This document shows, in pieces, positions 1 through 7,930 of a stretch of 64,000 nt of DNA (the first letter of the stretch is position 1; the number at the start of each line of letters is the position of its first letter). The position numbers and the translations under genes were made by a program. Location: the NCBI RefSeq assembly GCF_900110255.1, contig NZ_FODD01000017.1, positions 62,001 to 126,000 of the forward strand, read 5' to 3'. The stretch is from Actinacidiphila rubida. GTDB lineage: Bacteria > Actinomycetota > Actinomycetes > Streptomycetales > Streptomycetaceae. The notes beneath the pieces were generated by a model that was not told where the DNA came from, did not search any database, and worked only from the letters and a program-made list of their open reading frames with translations.

Positions 1-2
1 CG

Positions 3-1304
3 CTGCGCACCACGATCGGCTGGAGCCACGAGCTGTGCGCCCCGCTGGAGCGCCTCCTGTGGGCGCGGCTCAGCGTGTTCCGGGGCCCGTTCAGCACGGA
101 CTCCGCGGTCGAGGTCACCGCGGGCGGGCCGCTGGCCGCGGGGGACGTGCCGGGTCTGCTCGGCAGCCTGGTCGCGCAGTCGCTGCTGCGCCGCGACGGG
201 ACGGACCGCGACCGGATGCTGGACACCGTCCGGGAGTTCGGCGGCGAGTGGCTGCGGGAGCTCGGCGAGGAGCGGGCGTCGGCCGACCGCCACGCCCGGC
301 ACATCGTGGAGCTCGTGCAGCAGGCGGAGGCGGGCTGGGCCGGGCACGCGCAGGCCGAGTGCTACGGCAGGGTCGAGGAGGTCCACGTCGATCTGCGGAT
401 CGCCCTGGACCTGCTGCTGGCCACCGATCCGCGCCGGGCCGCGGACGTCGCGGGGCGGCTGGTGTTCTTCTGGACGTGCTGCGGCCATGTGAAGGAGGCC
501 AGGTCGGCGCTGGAACGCGCCCTGGCCGCGCACCTGTTCGCAGGTCCGGAACGCACCCGGGCGCTGACCGCGCTGTGCGTGACCGTCACCCTCCAGGGCG
601 ACTACCGGCGCGCTCTGCGCCTGGCGCGCGGTGCCGAGCGGGCCGCGGCAGCCGACGGCGACAAGGAGTCCCGGCTCGGTGCCGCCTACGCGACCGGCCT
701 GCTGGCGCTGCTGACCGGCCGGTCCCAGGCCGCCATGGACATCGTCGAGCAGGCGCTGACCTCGGCGTCCGGCTCGCCGTTCGACTCCGCGGCCCGGCTG
801 CGCTGCCACCTCGTCCGCGTCTTCGCACTGACCGCGACCGGGCAGCTTGCCGAAGCGCGGGCGGTGGCCATGGAGTTGAGGGAGTACTGCGTGCTGTCCG
901 GCGAGGTGTGGACGCGTTCCTACCTGGACTACCAGCTCGCACTGATCTCGCTGGTCAGCGCGGCGCCGCAGGAGGCCGCCCACCACGCGCGGATGATGCT
1001 CCGCGGCAAGCAGACGCTGGGCGACGCGTTCGGCACCGCCCTCGGCCTGGACGTGCTGGCCGCCGCGCTGGCCGCGGCCGGACAGGCGGAGGCGGCCGCC
1101 TCCACGTACGGCACGAGCGCGGCCGTGTGGCGCAGCGTCGGCCACCCGCAGCGGGGCACACCGGAGTTGCAGGCCGTCCGCGACCAGTGCGAGCTGACCG
1201 CCCGCACGGCTCTCGGCGACGACGGCTACGGCCGTGCCTTCGCCCACGGCGAGAGCCACGCGGGCCGCGCCGATCTCGCCCGCCTGCTGTCCGCCACGCC
1301 CTGA
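3..1304 (+). CDS. C-terminal part of a large STAND/LuxR-AfsR-type regulator (5' end outside window)
   Basis: The reading frame is open from the left edge (LRTTIGWSHELC...), so the GTG at 75 is internal and the gene begins upstream of the window. The first residues (TIGWSHELCAPLERLLWARLSVF) match the winged-helix segment that follows the NB-ARC ATPase in Streptomyces regulators of the AfsR/LuxR type. The rest, about 380 residues, is Ala/Leu/Arg-rich and helical, as expected for TPR-like repeats. No LuxR helix-turn-helix follows; the protein ends ADLARLLSATP. Any DNA-binding domain would therefore have to be N-terminal (SARP-like) or absent. Such proteins usually act as ATP-dependent cytoplasmic switches for neighbouring genes, but the target cannot be judged here. 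The family call is fairly safe; the subtype is open. Confidence 0.75.
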   Translation: MRTTIGWSHELCAPLERLLWARLSVFRGPFSTDSAVEVTAGGPLAAGDVPGLLGSLVAQSLLRRDGTDRDRMLDTVREFGGEWLRELGEERASADRHARHIVELVQQAEAGWAGHAQAECYGRVEEVHVDLRIALDLLLATDPRRAADVAGRLVFFWTCCGHVKEARSALERALAAHLFAGPERTRALTALCVTVTLQGDYRRALRLARGAERAAAADGDKESRLGAAYATGLLALLTGRSQAAMDIVEQALTSASGSPFDSAARLRCHLVRVFALTATGQLAEARAVAMELREYCVLSGEVWTRSYLDYQLALISLVSAAPQEAAHHARMMLRGKQTLGDAFGTALGLDVLAAALAAAGQAEAAASTYGTSAAVWRSVGHPQRGTPELQAVRDQCELTARTALGDDGYGRAFAHGESHAGRADLARLLSATP

Positions 1305-1373
1305 CCCACCCGCCCGGGGCCGGCACCGGCGGGTGGCGAGCACCCGTCAGCACGCCGCGGTCATCTGCCGGCG

Positions 1374-1580
1374 TCAGCGCGCCCGTGTGACCGCGCGGCG
1401 CAGGGACAGCCCGAGGAGGAGGACCACCGCGACGGGCAGCAGCCACCAGGCGTTCACGCCCGCGCCGTGGACCAGGCCCGCGGTCGCGCCCAGCGCCACC
1501 GCCACCCCGGCCGCGACCCGCCAGTCGTCGCCGACGACGAAGTCGTACCAGAACAGTGCGAACGAGCGGATCCACTTCAC
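1374..1580 (-). CDS. Small two-helix membrane protein coupled to the COG4280 gene
   Basis: A 68-residue protein starting VKWIRSFALFWYDFVVGDDW. It has two hydrophobic stretches (roughly residues 22-37 and 43-58) and ends in a basic tail (SLRRAVTRAR), which suggests an inner-membrane hairpin. Its GTG overlaps the TGA of the upstream COG4280 gene by four bases (GTGA at 1577-1580). The two are therefore probably translationally coupled and made in fixed ratio. I do not know a function; the close coupling suggests an accessory subunit of the neighbouring membrane protein. Confidence 0.7.
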   Translation of the reverse strand: MKWIRSFALFWYDFVVGDDWRVAAGVAVALGATAGLVHGAGVNAWWLLPVAVVLLLGLSLRRAVTRAR

Positions 1581-2365
1581 GGTGTGCTTCCTTTCCCCAC
1601 GGGGGCCGGGGCGCCCGTCCCGGCGGCCGGTCCGCCGGGGGGCCGGGTGCGGCGCAGCAGCGCGACGGCGCCGAGCCCGAGCAGGGCGAGGGCGGGGATC
1701 AGGACCAGCAGGGCCGCGTCGGCGCCGGGCCACGCGGCACCGGCTCCCTCGGCGGACCAGAACGTGCCGAAGGCGGTGAGCATGATCCCTACGGCGAACT
1801 TCATGGTGTTCTCCGGCACCCTGGCCAGCGGCGCGCGGACGGCGAGCCCCACCCCGGTGACCGCCACGACCGCGGCGACCGCGCCGAGCACGGCGAGCGG
1901 CACGCTCCCCTGGCTGGTGCCGAACGTCACGACGATGAAGACGACTTCGAGCCCTTCCAGGAGGACCCCCTTGAAGGACAGGGTGAAGGCGTACCAGTCG
2001 CTGACGACGCCGCGCCCGCCGCCGGCCGCGGCACCCGCGGCGGCGACCTGCCGGGCATAGGCACCGGCCTCGTCGTGCAGCGCCTTGTGACCCGAGGCCC
2101 GCAGGATCGCCTTGCGCAGCCACTGCAGCCCGAACACCAGCAGCAGGGCGCCGACCGCCAGGCGCAGCGCCCGGAGCGGGATCAGGCCGATCGCCGGCCC
2201 GAGGGCGGCGACCGTCACGGCGAGGGTGACCAGGGCCGCGGCGGTGCCCTGCAGGGCCGAGCGCCAGTTCCGGCTGGTGCCGGCCGCCAGCACGATGGTC
2301 AGCGCTTCGACGGCCTCGACGGCGCAGGCCAGGAAGACGGTCAGGACGAGCACGACGCCGGTCAT
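1577..2365 (-). CDS. COG4280-type multi-pass membrane protein, FTR1/GDT1-like
   Basis: 262 residues with about seven hydrophobic helices. Two repeated acidic motifs lie inside membrane segments: VEAVEALTIVLA near residue 16 and LLEGLEVVFIVV near residue 137. This twofold E-x-x-E arrangement recalls the REGLE helices of FTR1 iron permeases and the acidic motifs of GDT1/TMEM165 cation transporters. A metal or cation transport role is thus reasonable, but it is inference. The start is the ATG after a GGAGG-like sequence at about 2370-2376. The gene forms a two-gene unit with the small membrane protein downstream. Confidence 0.7.
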   Translation of the reverse strand: MTGVVLVLTVFLACAVEAVEALTIVLAAGTSRNWRSALQGTAAALVTLAVTVAALGPAIGLIPLRALRLAVGALLLVFGLQWLRKAILRASGHKALHDEAGAYARQVAAAGAAAGGGRGVVSDWYAFTLSFKGVLLEGLEVVFIVVTFGTSQGSVPLAVLGAVAAVVAVTGVGLAVRAPLARVPENTMKFAVGIMLTAFGTFWSAEGAGAAWPGADAALLVLIPALALLGLGAVALLRRTRPPGGPAAGTGAPAPVGKGSTP

Positions 2366-2442
2366 GCGCGACCACCTCCGCGTCGGTCGGTACGTAGGGT
2401 CAACGTCCGAGCCGTCGCGGGGGACTCCTGAGGCGACCGTGC

Positions 2443-2850
2443 TCAGGCCAGGCCGAGCTGCCGCATCATGCCCAGCTCGTCGCTGCTGCCCCAGCGCTCG
2501 ACGAGCTTGCCGCCCTCGAAGCGGCTGATCTGCATGCCGCGGTAGCGCACCGTGCGGCCGGTCGGCGCGTGCCCGGCCAGCTCGCCGCTGTGCGTGCCGC
2601 TGATGGTGTAGGCGAAGGCCAGCTCGTCGTCGGTCCCCATCACGTGCTCGACCTCGACGTGCAGATCGGGGAAGGCCCGCCGCAGCTCACCGAACATCGC
2701 CTGGTAGCCCTCCGGACCCGGGCCCTGCCCGGGCGCGGGGTCGTGGTCGACCGCGCCGGCGGCCACGAGGCCGGTGAGGGCGGCCAGGTTCCCGCTGTTG
2801 ACGGCCTCGCCGAAAGCGGTCTGGACGGCGATGTTGTCCTGCTGGGCCAC
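2443..2850 (-). CDS. SnoaL-like ester cyclase / NTF2-fold protein
   Basis: 135 residues. The chosen GTG at 2850 has a GAGGGAG ribosome site seven bases upstream; longer in-frame versions lack one. The sequence has the SnoaL-like pattern: an N-terminal helix pair (AFGEAVNSGNLAALTGLVAAGAVDHD in outline), a GPEGY loop, FPDLHVEVEHVMGTDDELAFAYT, and a C-terminal GRTVRYRGMQISRFEGGKLVERWGSSD region. The family adopts an alpha+beta barrel and includes polyketide cyclases, but many members are of unknown function. No polyketide genes are near, so a general small-molecule or unknown role is more likely. Confidence 0.75.
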   Translation of the reverse strand: MAQQDNIAVQTAFGEAVNSGNLAALTGLVAAGAVDHDPAPGQGPGPEGYQAMFGELRRAFPDLHVEVEHVMGTDDELAFAYTISGTHSGELAGHAPTGRTVRYRGMQISRFEGGKLVERWGSSDELGMMRQLGLA

Positions 2851-3026
2851 GGCAACTCCCTCGTACGTGACGGCGTCGGCCCCCGCGGGCCGCCTGCCGG
2901 CCGGCGGGCGGACCCCAGAGCCACCCATCCTCACTCCCCGCTCCCCTTCCCGCCCCCGACACCCCGCCCGAACCCCCCGTCCGGCCCCCTCGATCCCCCC
3001 CACGCGCCGCACCACGGCGCTCCGGC

Positions 3027-3722
3027 TCAGCGGGCGGCGGGCGGCTCGGCGGTGCCGACGTACTGACTGCCGAGGGTGCGGATGGCGGGGGTCCAGCCGA
3101 GGGCGGTGAGGTCGCGGGACAGGGTGTCCCGGTCGTGGAAGACCTTGACGATGCGGTAGCGGTCGCCGTTGTCGAGGCTGCGCACGGCCGTGGGGACGGC
3201 GGGGTCCGCGAGGATCTCCTCGCCCTCGGCCGCGAGGGGACCGTCGTCGACGAAGACGGCCCGGCCGCCGGGCGCGAGCGCGGCGGCGACCGACGACCAG
3301 AAGGCGGGAAGGCGCGCCGGGGGCACGTGGGACAGCCAGAAGGCGAAGAACACGGCGTCGTAGCGGCGAGGCGGCCGCCAGCGGAAGAGGTCGGCCTGGA
3401 CGAAGTCCACCGTGGGGGACGCCGCCCGGGTCCGCGCGATCTCCAGTACTTCCGCCGACGCGTCGAGCGCCGTCACCGAGCGGGCGAGGGACGCGAGCCG
3501 CGAGGTCCACTGGCCCGTCCCGCACGCCAGTTCCAGGACGTCCCCGCCGACGGGGAGTTCGTCGACGACGGTGAGCAGCGCCCGCAGCGCCGCGCTCTCC
3601 TCGTAGGGCCGGTCGTAGGTGCTCGCGCGCTCCCGGTAGTAGGCCATCTGCTCCGCCAGGAGGCGGTTCTCGTCCATGGGCGTGCCGTCCACGGGGGGGC
3701 TCCTCTCGTCCGCTGGGACCAT
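3027..3722 (-). CDS. Class I SAM-dependent methyltransferase
   Basis: Predicted small-molecule methyltransferase of 231 residues. Motif I (VLELACGTGQWT) binds the AdoMet methionine, the following acidic residue is in VTALDAS, and VQADLFRW and YDAVFFAFWLSHV are motifs II-III. The N-terminal MAYYRERASTYD resembles the family of UbiE/Methyltransf_11-like enzymes annotated in Streptomyces. Two starts are plausible. The ATG at 3722 is used because GGGGGAGGG lies six bases upstream; the GTG at 3692 also has a good GGAG site. The substrate cannot be inferred from the neighbours. Confidence 0.8.
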   Translation of the reverse strand: MVPADERSPPVDGTPMDENRLLAEQMAYYRERASTYDRPYEESAALRALLTVVDELPVGGDVLELACGTGQWTSRLASLARSVTALDASAEVLEIARTRAASPTVDFVQADLFRWRPPRRYDAVFFAFWLSHVPPARLPAFWSSVAAALAPGGRAVFVDDGPLAAEGEEILADPAVPTAVRSLDNGDRYRIVKVFHDRDTLSRDLTALGWTPAIRTLGSQYVGTAEPPAAR

Positions 3723-3876
3723 CGTCGACCCTCCCCCTCGGACAAGGTCACGTACCCGCCCCGCCGCGGCGGGCACGGCGACCTCAAGTTCTGCTCAGCG
3801 CGAGGTTCGCACGCGCGCCCCGGGGTGATACTGCGGATACGAGGCCGTGGGGCCTCGGAGAGATGGGGGCGGGATC

Positions 3877-4056
3877 ATGAAGGCATGGCTTGCGAAGAAG
3901 GGCGGCCGGCTCCTGACCATGGTGTCGGAGCGGCGCAGGCTGGCGTCGTACACGGACCCTGACGCGCACCGCCGCATGGCCCCCGATCGCGACGCGCTGC
4001 TGCCCCCCAACCACACGCGGACCACGCTCCCCGGGATGGGCCCCTTCGGCAACTGA
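3877..4056 (+). CDS. Small hypothetical protein, 59 aa
   Basis: Encodes a basic, soluble 59-residue protein beginning MKAWLAKKGGRLLTMVSERR and ending PGMGPFGN. Third codon positions are almost all G or C, as in the surrounding genes. The TGA stop sits directly against a perfect 24-base palindrome that looks like a terminator. Both points support a real gene. The ribosome site is weak (GGGCGGG). A 6-bp hairpin (3841-3856) lies in the presumed leader. No family recognised. Confidence 0.5.
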   Translation: MKAWLAKKGGRLLTMVSERRRLASYTDPDAHRRMAPDRDALLPPNHTRTTLPGMGPFGN

Positions 4057-4080
4057 GACCCGGGCCCCGGGGCCCGGGTC
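4057..4080. terminator. Perfect 24-bp palindrome between convergent genes
   Basis: A perfect self-complementary element (centre CCCCGG) starts on the base after the stop codon of the small gene at 3877-4056 and ends six bases before the stop of the SDR gene on the other strand. Position and symmetry fit a bidirectional terminator. There is no U-tract, which is common for actinobacterial terminators. Confidence 0.6.
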
Positions 4081-4086
4081 CACCGG

Positions 4087-4851
4087 CTACCAGGCCGATG
4101 CCCCGCCGTCCACGGGGTAGTTCGCGCCGGTGATGTAGGACGCACGGTCGGACGCGAGGAAGGCCGCGAGCTCGACGATCTCCTCGGGGCGGGCGAACCG
4201 CTTGAGCAGGGTCTTGCTCGTGATGGCGTCCCTGGCTGCCTGGTCGTCGCCGAGGTCGCGTTCGCTGGCCGGCGTGATCACGGGGCCGGGGCTGACGGCC
4301 ACCGCGCGGATACCGTGCGGTGCGCCTTCGAGGGCGAGCTGGCGGGTCATGGCGATGACCCCGGCGTTGGCGGCTGCGTGGGCGACCATCGGGGGGTTCG
4401 CGCCGGCGATCAGGCCGGCCTGCGAGGCGATGTTGATGATGACTCCGCCGCCCCGCCTGACGAGGTGCGGCCAGGCGAACTTGGAGACGAAGAAGGGGAT
4501 GTCGAGTTCGCCGGCCTCGGTCGTCCGCCAGTCCTCGATCGAGAAGTCGGGCATCGCGCCGAAGCGCTGGAGGGCCGCGTTGTTGTAGACGACGTCGAGG
4601 CCGCCGTAGGCCGCCGCGGCCTCGTCGACGAGCCGGTGCGCCTGGTCGGGGTCGGTGAGGTCGACCGGCGCGATGCCGGTGATCTCGCCTCCGGCGTCCC
4701 GCACCAGCGCGACCGTCTCCTCGTTGGCGCCGGCCTGGATGTCGGCGCCGACGACCTTGGCGCCTTCCCGGGTGAAGATCTGCGCCGCGACGCGGCCCTG
4801 GCCGCCTCCGGTGCCGGTGATGAGCACGACCTTGCCGTCGAGCGTTCCCAT
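4087..4851 (-). CDS. Short-chain dehydrogenase/reductase with altered active site
   Basis: 254 residues, a normal length for a classical SDR. Start ATG at 4851 has GGAGAC upstream. The Rossmann glycine motif is intact (TGTGGGQG, residues 13-20), as are D65-type and NNAA (90-93) motifs, and the post-catalytic SPGPV (188-191). The catalytic pattern is not standard. After Ser143 the usual Y-x-x-x-K reads H158-A-A-A-N162, so both the proton-transfer Tyr and the Lys are replaced. A Tyr-to-His change occurs in some actinobacterial SDR groups as far as I recall, but loss of the Lys as well is less expected. It may bind NAD(P) without normal catalysis or use another mechanism. It stands alone; the next gene upstream is an FMN reductase. 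Confidence 0.85.
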   Translation of the reverse strand: MGTLDGKVVLITGTGGGQGRVAAQIFTREGAKVVGADIQAGANEETVALVRDAGGEITGIAPVDLTDPDQAHRLVDEAAAAYGGLDVVYNNAALQRFGAMPDFSIEDWRTTEAGELDIPFFVSKFAWPHLVRRGGGVIINIASQAGLIAGANPPMVAHAAANAGVIAMTRQLALEGAPHGIRAVAVSPGPVITPASERDLGDDQAARDAITSKTLLKRFARPEEIVELAAFLASDRASYITGANYPVDGGASAW

Positions 4852-5059
4852 GACTGTCTCCTTGAGCTGCCCCCCACGGTGGTGTCTTGTCGTCCCCGGC
4901 GGGGCGGGCCCGCACGAGACCCGTACCGGACCCGGCGGGCCCCGCAACCGCGAAACCGCGCGGCCCGGGCGCGGGGTGGGCGCCCGGGCCGCGCGGCCGC
5001 GGGTTCGCGGGTGCGTCCCTCCGCCGGACGGACCCGCGGCTGGTGCCGCCGCGCCGGTA

Positions 5060-5620
5060 CTACTTCGCGCGCAGCGGCGCCAGGGCCGTGCTCCAGGCGA
5101 TGACCTGGTCGAGCGTGGCGTTCAGCGCGTCGGCCTGGAACTCGCCGGGCGTGAACTCGCTGAAGTTCACGAAGTCGTGGAACAGGGACAGCGCGACCTG
5201 CGCGCGCACGTCCGCCATCTGCAGCTCGCCCGCGACCAGGCGCAGGTGCTCGACCGCGCGCGTGCCGCCCGCGCTGCCGTAGCTGACGAAGCCGACGGCC
5301 TTGTTGTTCCACTCGGCGTAGAGGAAGTCGATGGCGTTCTTGAGCGCGCCGGACGTGGAGTGGTTGTACTCCGGCGTCACCATGACGAAGCCGTCGAACC
5401 CGTCGATGGTGCGGGCCCACTCCTGGGTGTGCGGCTGGGTGTACTGGCCCATGGACGGCGGGATCGCCTCGTCGAGGTGCGGCAGCTTGTAGTCGAGCAG
5501 GTCGATCAGCTCGAACTCCGCGTCGTCGCGCCGACGTGCCACGTCCAGGACCCAGCGGGCCACTGCCTCACCGTTGCGACCCGGGCGGGTGCTCCCGAGG
5601 ATGATGCCGATCTTGGTCAT
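5060..5620 (-). CDS. NADPH-dependent FMN reductase-family flavoprotein
   Basis: 186 residues. The flavodoxin-like fold shows the FMN phosphate loop GSTRPGRNG at residues 8-16 and the family motif TPEYNHSTSGALKNAIDFL around residues 79-97. The family reduces FMN or quinones/azo compounds with NAD(P)H as a soluble dimer. ATG at 5620 is preceded by AAAGG at seven bases. The gene is divergent from a MarR regulator, with three inverted repeats in the shared intergenic region, so redox or electrophile induction through that regulator is likely. Confidence 0.88.
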   Translation of the reverse strand: MTKIGIILGSTRPGRNGEAVARWVLDVARRRDDAEFELIDLLDYKLPHLDEAIPPSMGQYTQPHTQEWARTIDGFDGFVMVTPEYNHSTSGALKNAIDFLYAEWNNKAVGFVSYGSAGGTRAVEHLRLVAGELQMADVRAQVALSLFHDFVNFSEFTPGEFQADALNATLDQVIAWSTALAPLRAK

Positions 5621-5660
5621 GCCTAAGCCTTTCGGTTCGGGTCGGTGACCCGAGACGTGT

Positions 5661-5734
5661 ACTTGCGCTGTCAAGTAAACGTCGCTGTATTTGCTGCGTC
5701 AAGCAATCACTTTGAGTTCCTTGACGTGACAAGG
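5661..5734. promoter_or_regulatory. Three MarR-type operators between FMN reductase and MarR gene
   Basis: Three inverted repeats with a common TTG-N6-CAA core lie in the 130-bp divergent region: core at 5663-5674 (arms ACTTG/CAAGT), 5691-5702 (which also reads TTGCT-N6-AGCAA at 5691-5706), and 5721-5732 (arms CCTTG/CAAGG, 5719-5734). The cores are 28 and 30 bp apart, close to three helical turns. MarR dimers typically bind 16-20 bp palindromes of this kind. The downstream one abuts the predicted -10 of the MarR gene, which fits autorepression. Confidence 0.65.
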
Positions 5735-5737
5735 TCC

Positions 5738-5743
5738 TACGAT
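5738..5743 (+). promoter_or_regulatory. -10 element TACGAT of a predicted leaderless MarR transcript
   Basis: The TANNNT hexamer ends seven bases before the ATG at 5751. This is the spacing expected if transcription starts at the A of the start codon. No convincing Shine-Dalgarno sequence is present. Confidence 0.45.
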
Positions 5744-5750
5744 GGGGTAC

Positions 5751-6221
5751 ATGACCAGCGGGAGTGTGAGCGCGATGCCCGACGAGCCGATGAGCGCCGC
5801 CGAGGAGGACTTCGTCCGGACCCTGGGCCGGGTGATGACGGCGCTGCCGCGTGCCGTCGACCACGACATGGCCCGCTCCGGCCGGCTCCCGCTCAGTGAG
5901 TACACCACGCTGATGCACCTGTCCGAGGCGGACGGCCGAACGCTCCGCATGAGCGAGCTGGCCGCGGCCGTGAACCTCTCCCTCAGCGGCATGACCCGCA
6001 TCGTGCAGCGGCTGGAGGGGCGCGGACTGGTCAGGCGCGCGAAGTGCGACGAGGACGGCCGCGGCTGGAACGCGGTGCTGACCGACGCGGGTCTCGCCGC
6101 GCTGGAGGAGTCCTGGCCGGTGCACCTGGCGAGCGTCCGCCGGCACGTCCTGGACCACGTCGCCGACGAGGACCTCACCCGTCTGATCGACGTCCTCCGG
6201 CGCATCGCCTCGGCCGGCTGA
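5751..6221 (+). CDS. MarR-family transcriptional regulator
   Basis: 156 residues (ATG at 5742 would add three). Winged helix-turn-helix: LPLSEYTTLMHLSEADGRTLRMSELA, then the recognition helix LSLSGMTRIVQRLEGRGLV and the wing RAKCDEDGRGWNAVLTDAG. Flanking helices form the dimer interface. MarR proteins are mostly repressors released by phenolics, electrophiles or oxidants. The divergent FMN reductase and the three operators make that gene the obvious target, together with autoregulation. The WNAVLTDAG wing lacks Cys, but one Cys (AKCDED) sits in the wing and could act as a redox sensor; that is speculation. Confidence 0.9.
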   Translation: MTSGSVSAMPDEPMSAAEEDFVRTLGRVMTALPRAVDHDMARSGRLPLSEYTTLMHLSEADGRTLRMSELAAAVNLSLSGMTRIVQRLEGRGLVRRAKCDEDGRGWNAVLTDAGLAALEESWPVHLASVRRHVLDHVADEDLTRLIDVLRRIASAG

Positions 6222-6247
6222 CCGCCGGAGCACCGCGGGGTGACGCG

Positions 6248-6661
6248 CTAGCCGTCCCCCTTCGCGCGAGCCGCCTCCGCGAACACCTCCCTGGCGATGC
6301 GGTAGCCCTCGAAGGCGCGCGCGGCCCCCGCGTACGCCTCGACGTGCACGAACACCTCGACGATCTCCTCGGGCGACACCCCGTTGCCCAGGGCGATGCG
6401 GAGCTGGCCGCGCAGGGGTTCCAGGGTCCCCAGGACGGCGGCGATCGTCACGGAGACCAGGGCGCGGCTCCGGGTGTCCAGCACCTCGGTCCGCGGCCAC
6501 GCGTCACCGAAGGTGTGCACGGTCGCGAGCCGCGCGAAGTCCGAGCCGCTGGCGGGCTCCCCCGGGCCCAGCGCCAGGAACGGCTCCAGCGACGTGCCGA
6601 GCAGCCGCTCGGCGGTGGCGAGCGCGTCGGCGTAGCGGTCGTCCTCGGCAGCGCCGGCCAT
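6248..6661 (-). CDS. Carboxymuconolactone decarboxylase/AhpD-like family protein
   Basis: 137 residues with the all-helical CMD fold: LDTRSRALVSVTIAAVLG, then LRIALGNGVSPEEIVEVFVHVEAYAG and AFEGYRIAREVFAE. This matches the gamma-carboxymuconolactone decarboxylase pattern. The AhpD CxxC peroxidase motif is absent, so alkylhydroperoxidase activity is unlikely. ATG at 6661 has AAGGGA upstream. No other beta-ketoadipate pathway genes are adjacent, so the substrate is open. Confidence 0.8.
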   Translation of the reverse strand: MAGAAEDDRYADALATAERLLGTSLEPFLALGPGEPASGSDFARLATVHTFGDAWPRTEVLDTRSRALVSVTIAAVLGTLEPLRGQLRIALGNGVSPEEIVEVFVHVEAYAGAARAFEGYRIAREVFAEAARAKGDG

Positions 6662-6892
6662 GGCGGTCCCTTCGCGGCTGCGCGGGCCCGCGGGTGAGGC
6701 CCGGTCACGCAGCACCATGCTCGCCGACCCCGGGGGACGGCCCCAGCCCGGCACCGCCATCCGGGCCGCCCGCGGGCTACCGGCCGGAGGGGCCGGCCGC
6801 CCCTGCCTGAACCCGCTCTGAACCGGCCCCGCACCGGCCCCCGGCCCCGAACCGGCGTGAACCAGCCCGATCGCGCCGGAGCCACCGCCCGC

Positions 6893-7861
6893 TCAGCGCA
6901 CGCGTCCCCGCGCCTTCAGCGGGGTCGCGGGCAGCGGCGGCGCGTCGAGGCGCTTGCCGGCGTAGCCGTGGACCTCGCCGAAGCGGTCGCCGGCGTGCCA
7001 CGCCTCACGGGCCTCGGTGATCTCCTCGGGGGTACGGCCGATGAAGTTCCACCACATGATGATCTGCTCGGCGAAGGGCTCGCCGCCGAGCAGGACGAGG
7101 GAGCTCTCGACGGTCGCGTCGAGGGGCAGGGCCTTGCGGCCGGCGCCGAGGTAGAGCATCGAGCCGGGCGCCAGGCGCACGCCGTCGACCTCCGGTTCGC
7201 CGGACATGGTCAGCACGGCGTACTCGAAGTCCGGCTCCAGGGGCAGGCGCGCGGCGGTGCCCTCGCCGAGCGTGAGGTCGGCGCCGACGATCGGCGTGTG
7301 GGTGGTGCCGGGCGACGCCGCGCCGTCGACCTCGCCGAGGATGACGGTGGCGTGCAGACCGCCGCCGCCGGTGACCTCGGGCAGTTCGGCGTGGTGTTCG
7401 AAGGCGGGCTCGACGTTCCTGCGGGCCTCGGGCAGCGCGACCCACAACTGGGCGCCATGCAGGTAGCGGGCGTGGTCGCGGGGCGACTCCTCGGAGTGCG
7501 AGATGCCCCGGCCGGAGGTCATCAGTCCCAGCTCACGCGGCCGCACGGTCTGCTTGCTGCCGAGGCTGTCGCGGTGCAGGACCTCGCCCTCGTGCAGCCA
7601 GCTGACGGTCTGCAGGCCCATGTGCGGGTGCGGCGGGACCTGCATGCCGGGCTCCTGCGCGATGTCGTCGGGACCGTAGTGGTCGACGAAGCACCACGCC
7701 CCGACCATGCGGCGGCCGAGGTTGGGCAGCAGACGGCGCACGACCGTGCTCTCGCCCAGCGGCACGGTCCGGGCGGTGAGCAGTTCGCGCACGGGGGCGG
7801 CGGAGACGTCGTCGCGGCCACCGCAGACCGTGGCCGCCGGTTTCACATCGAGGTTGCTCAT
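6893..7861 (-). CDS. Pirin family protein (bicupin)
   Basis: 322 residues, a usual length for the two-cupin pirins. The N-terminal cupin carries the metal-binding motif PPHPHMGLQTVSWLHEGEVLHRD (His-x-His, then His and Glu-type ligands), followed by the conserved LMTSGRGISHSEESP. The C-terminal cupin ends in the signature WWNFIGRTPEEI. Bacterial pirins bind Fe or similar metals; some act as quercetinases, others as redox cofactors of regulators. No strong ribosome site precedes the ATG at 7861. The gene is downstream of the AtuA-like gene on the same strand, with a 69-bp gap. Confidence 0.9.
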   Translation of the reverse strand: MSNLDVKPAATVCGGRDDVSAAPVRELLTARTVPLGESTVVRRLLPNLGRRMVGAWCFVDHYGPDDIAQEPGMQVPPHPHMGLQTVSWLHEGEVLHRDSLGSKQTVRPRELGLMTSGRGISHSEESPRDHARYLHGAQLWVALPEARRNVEPAFEHHAELPEVTGGGGLHATVILGEVDGAASPGTTHTPIVGADLTLGEGTAARLPLEPDFEYAVLTMSGEPEVDGVRLAPGSMLYLGAGRKALPLDATVESSLVLLGGEPFAEQIIMWWNFIGRTPEEITEAREAWHAGDRFGEVHGYAGKRLDAPPLPATPLKARGRVR

Positions 7862-7930
7862 GGATCGATGATGCCCCTCCCCCCGGCGCGCCGTGGGAAC
7901 GCGCACCGCCGCCGCCCGGGTGCGGTGGGG

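Noticed and set aside
75..1304. GTG at 75 as the true start of the first gene
   Set aside because: The frame continues open to the left edge with conserved winged-helix residues (TIGWSHEL), so the gene begins outside.
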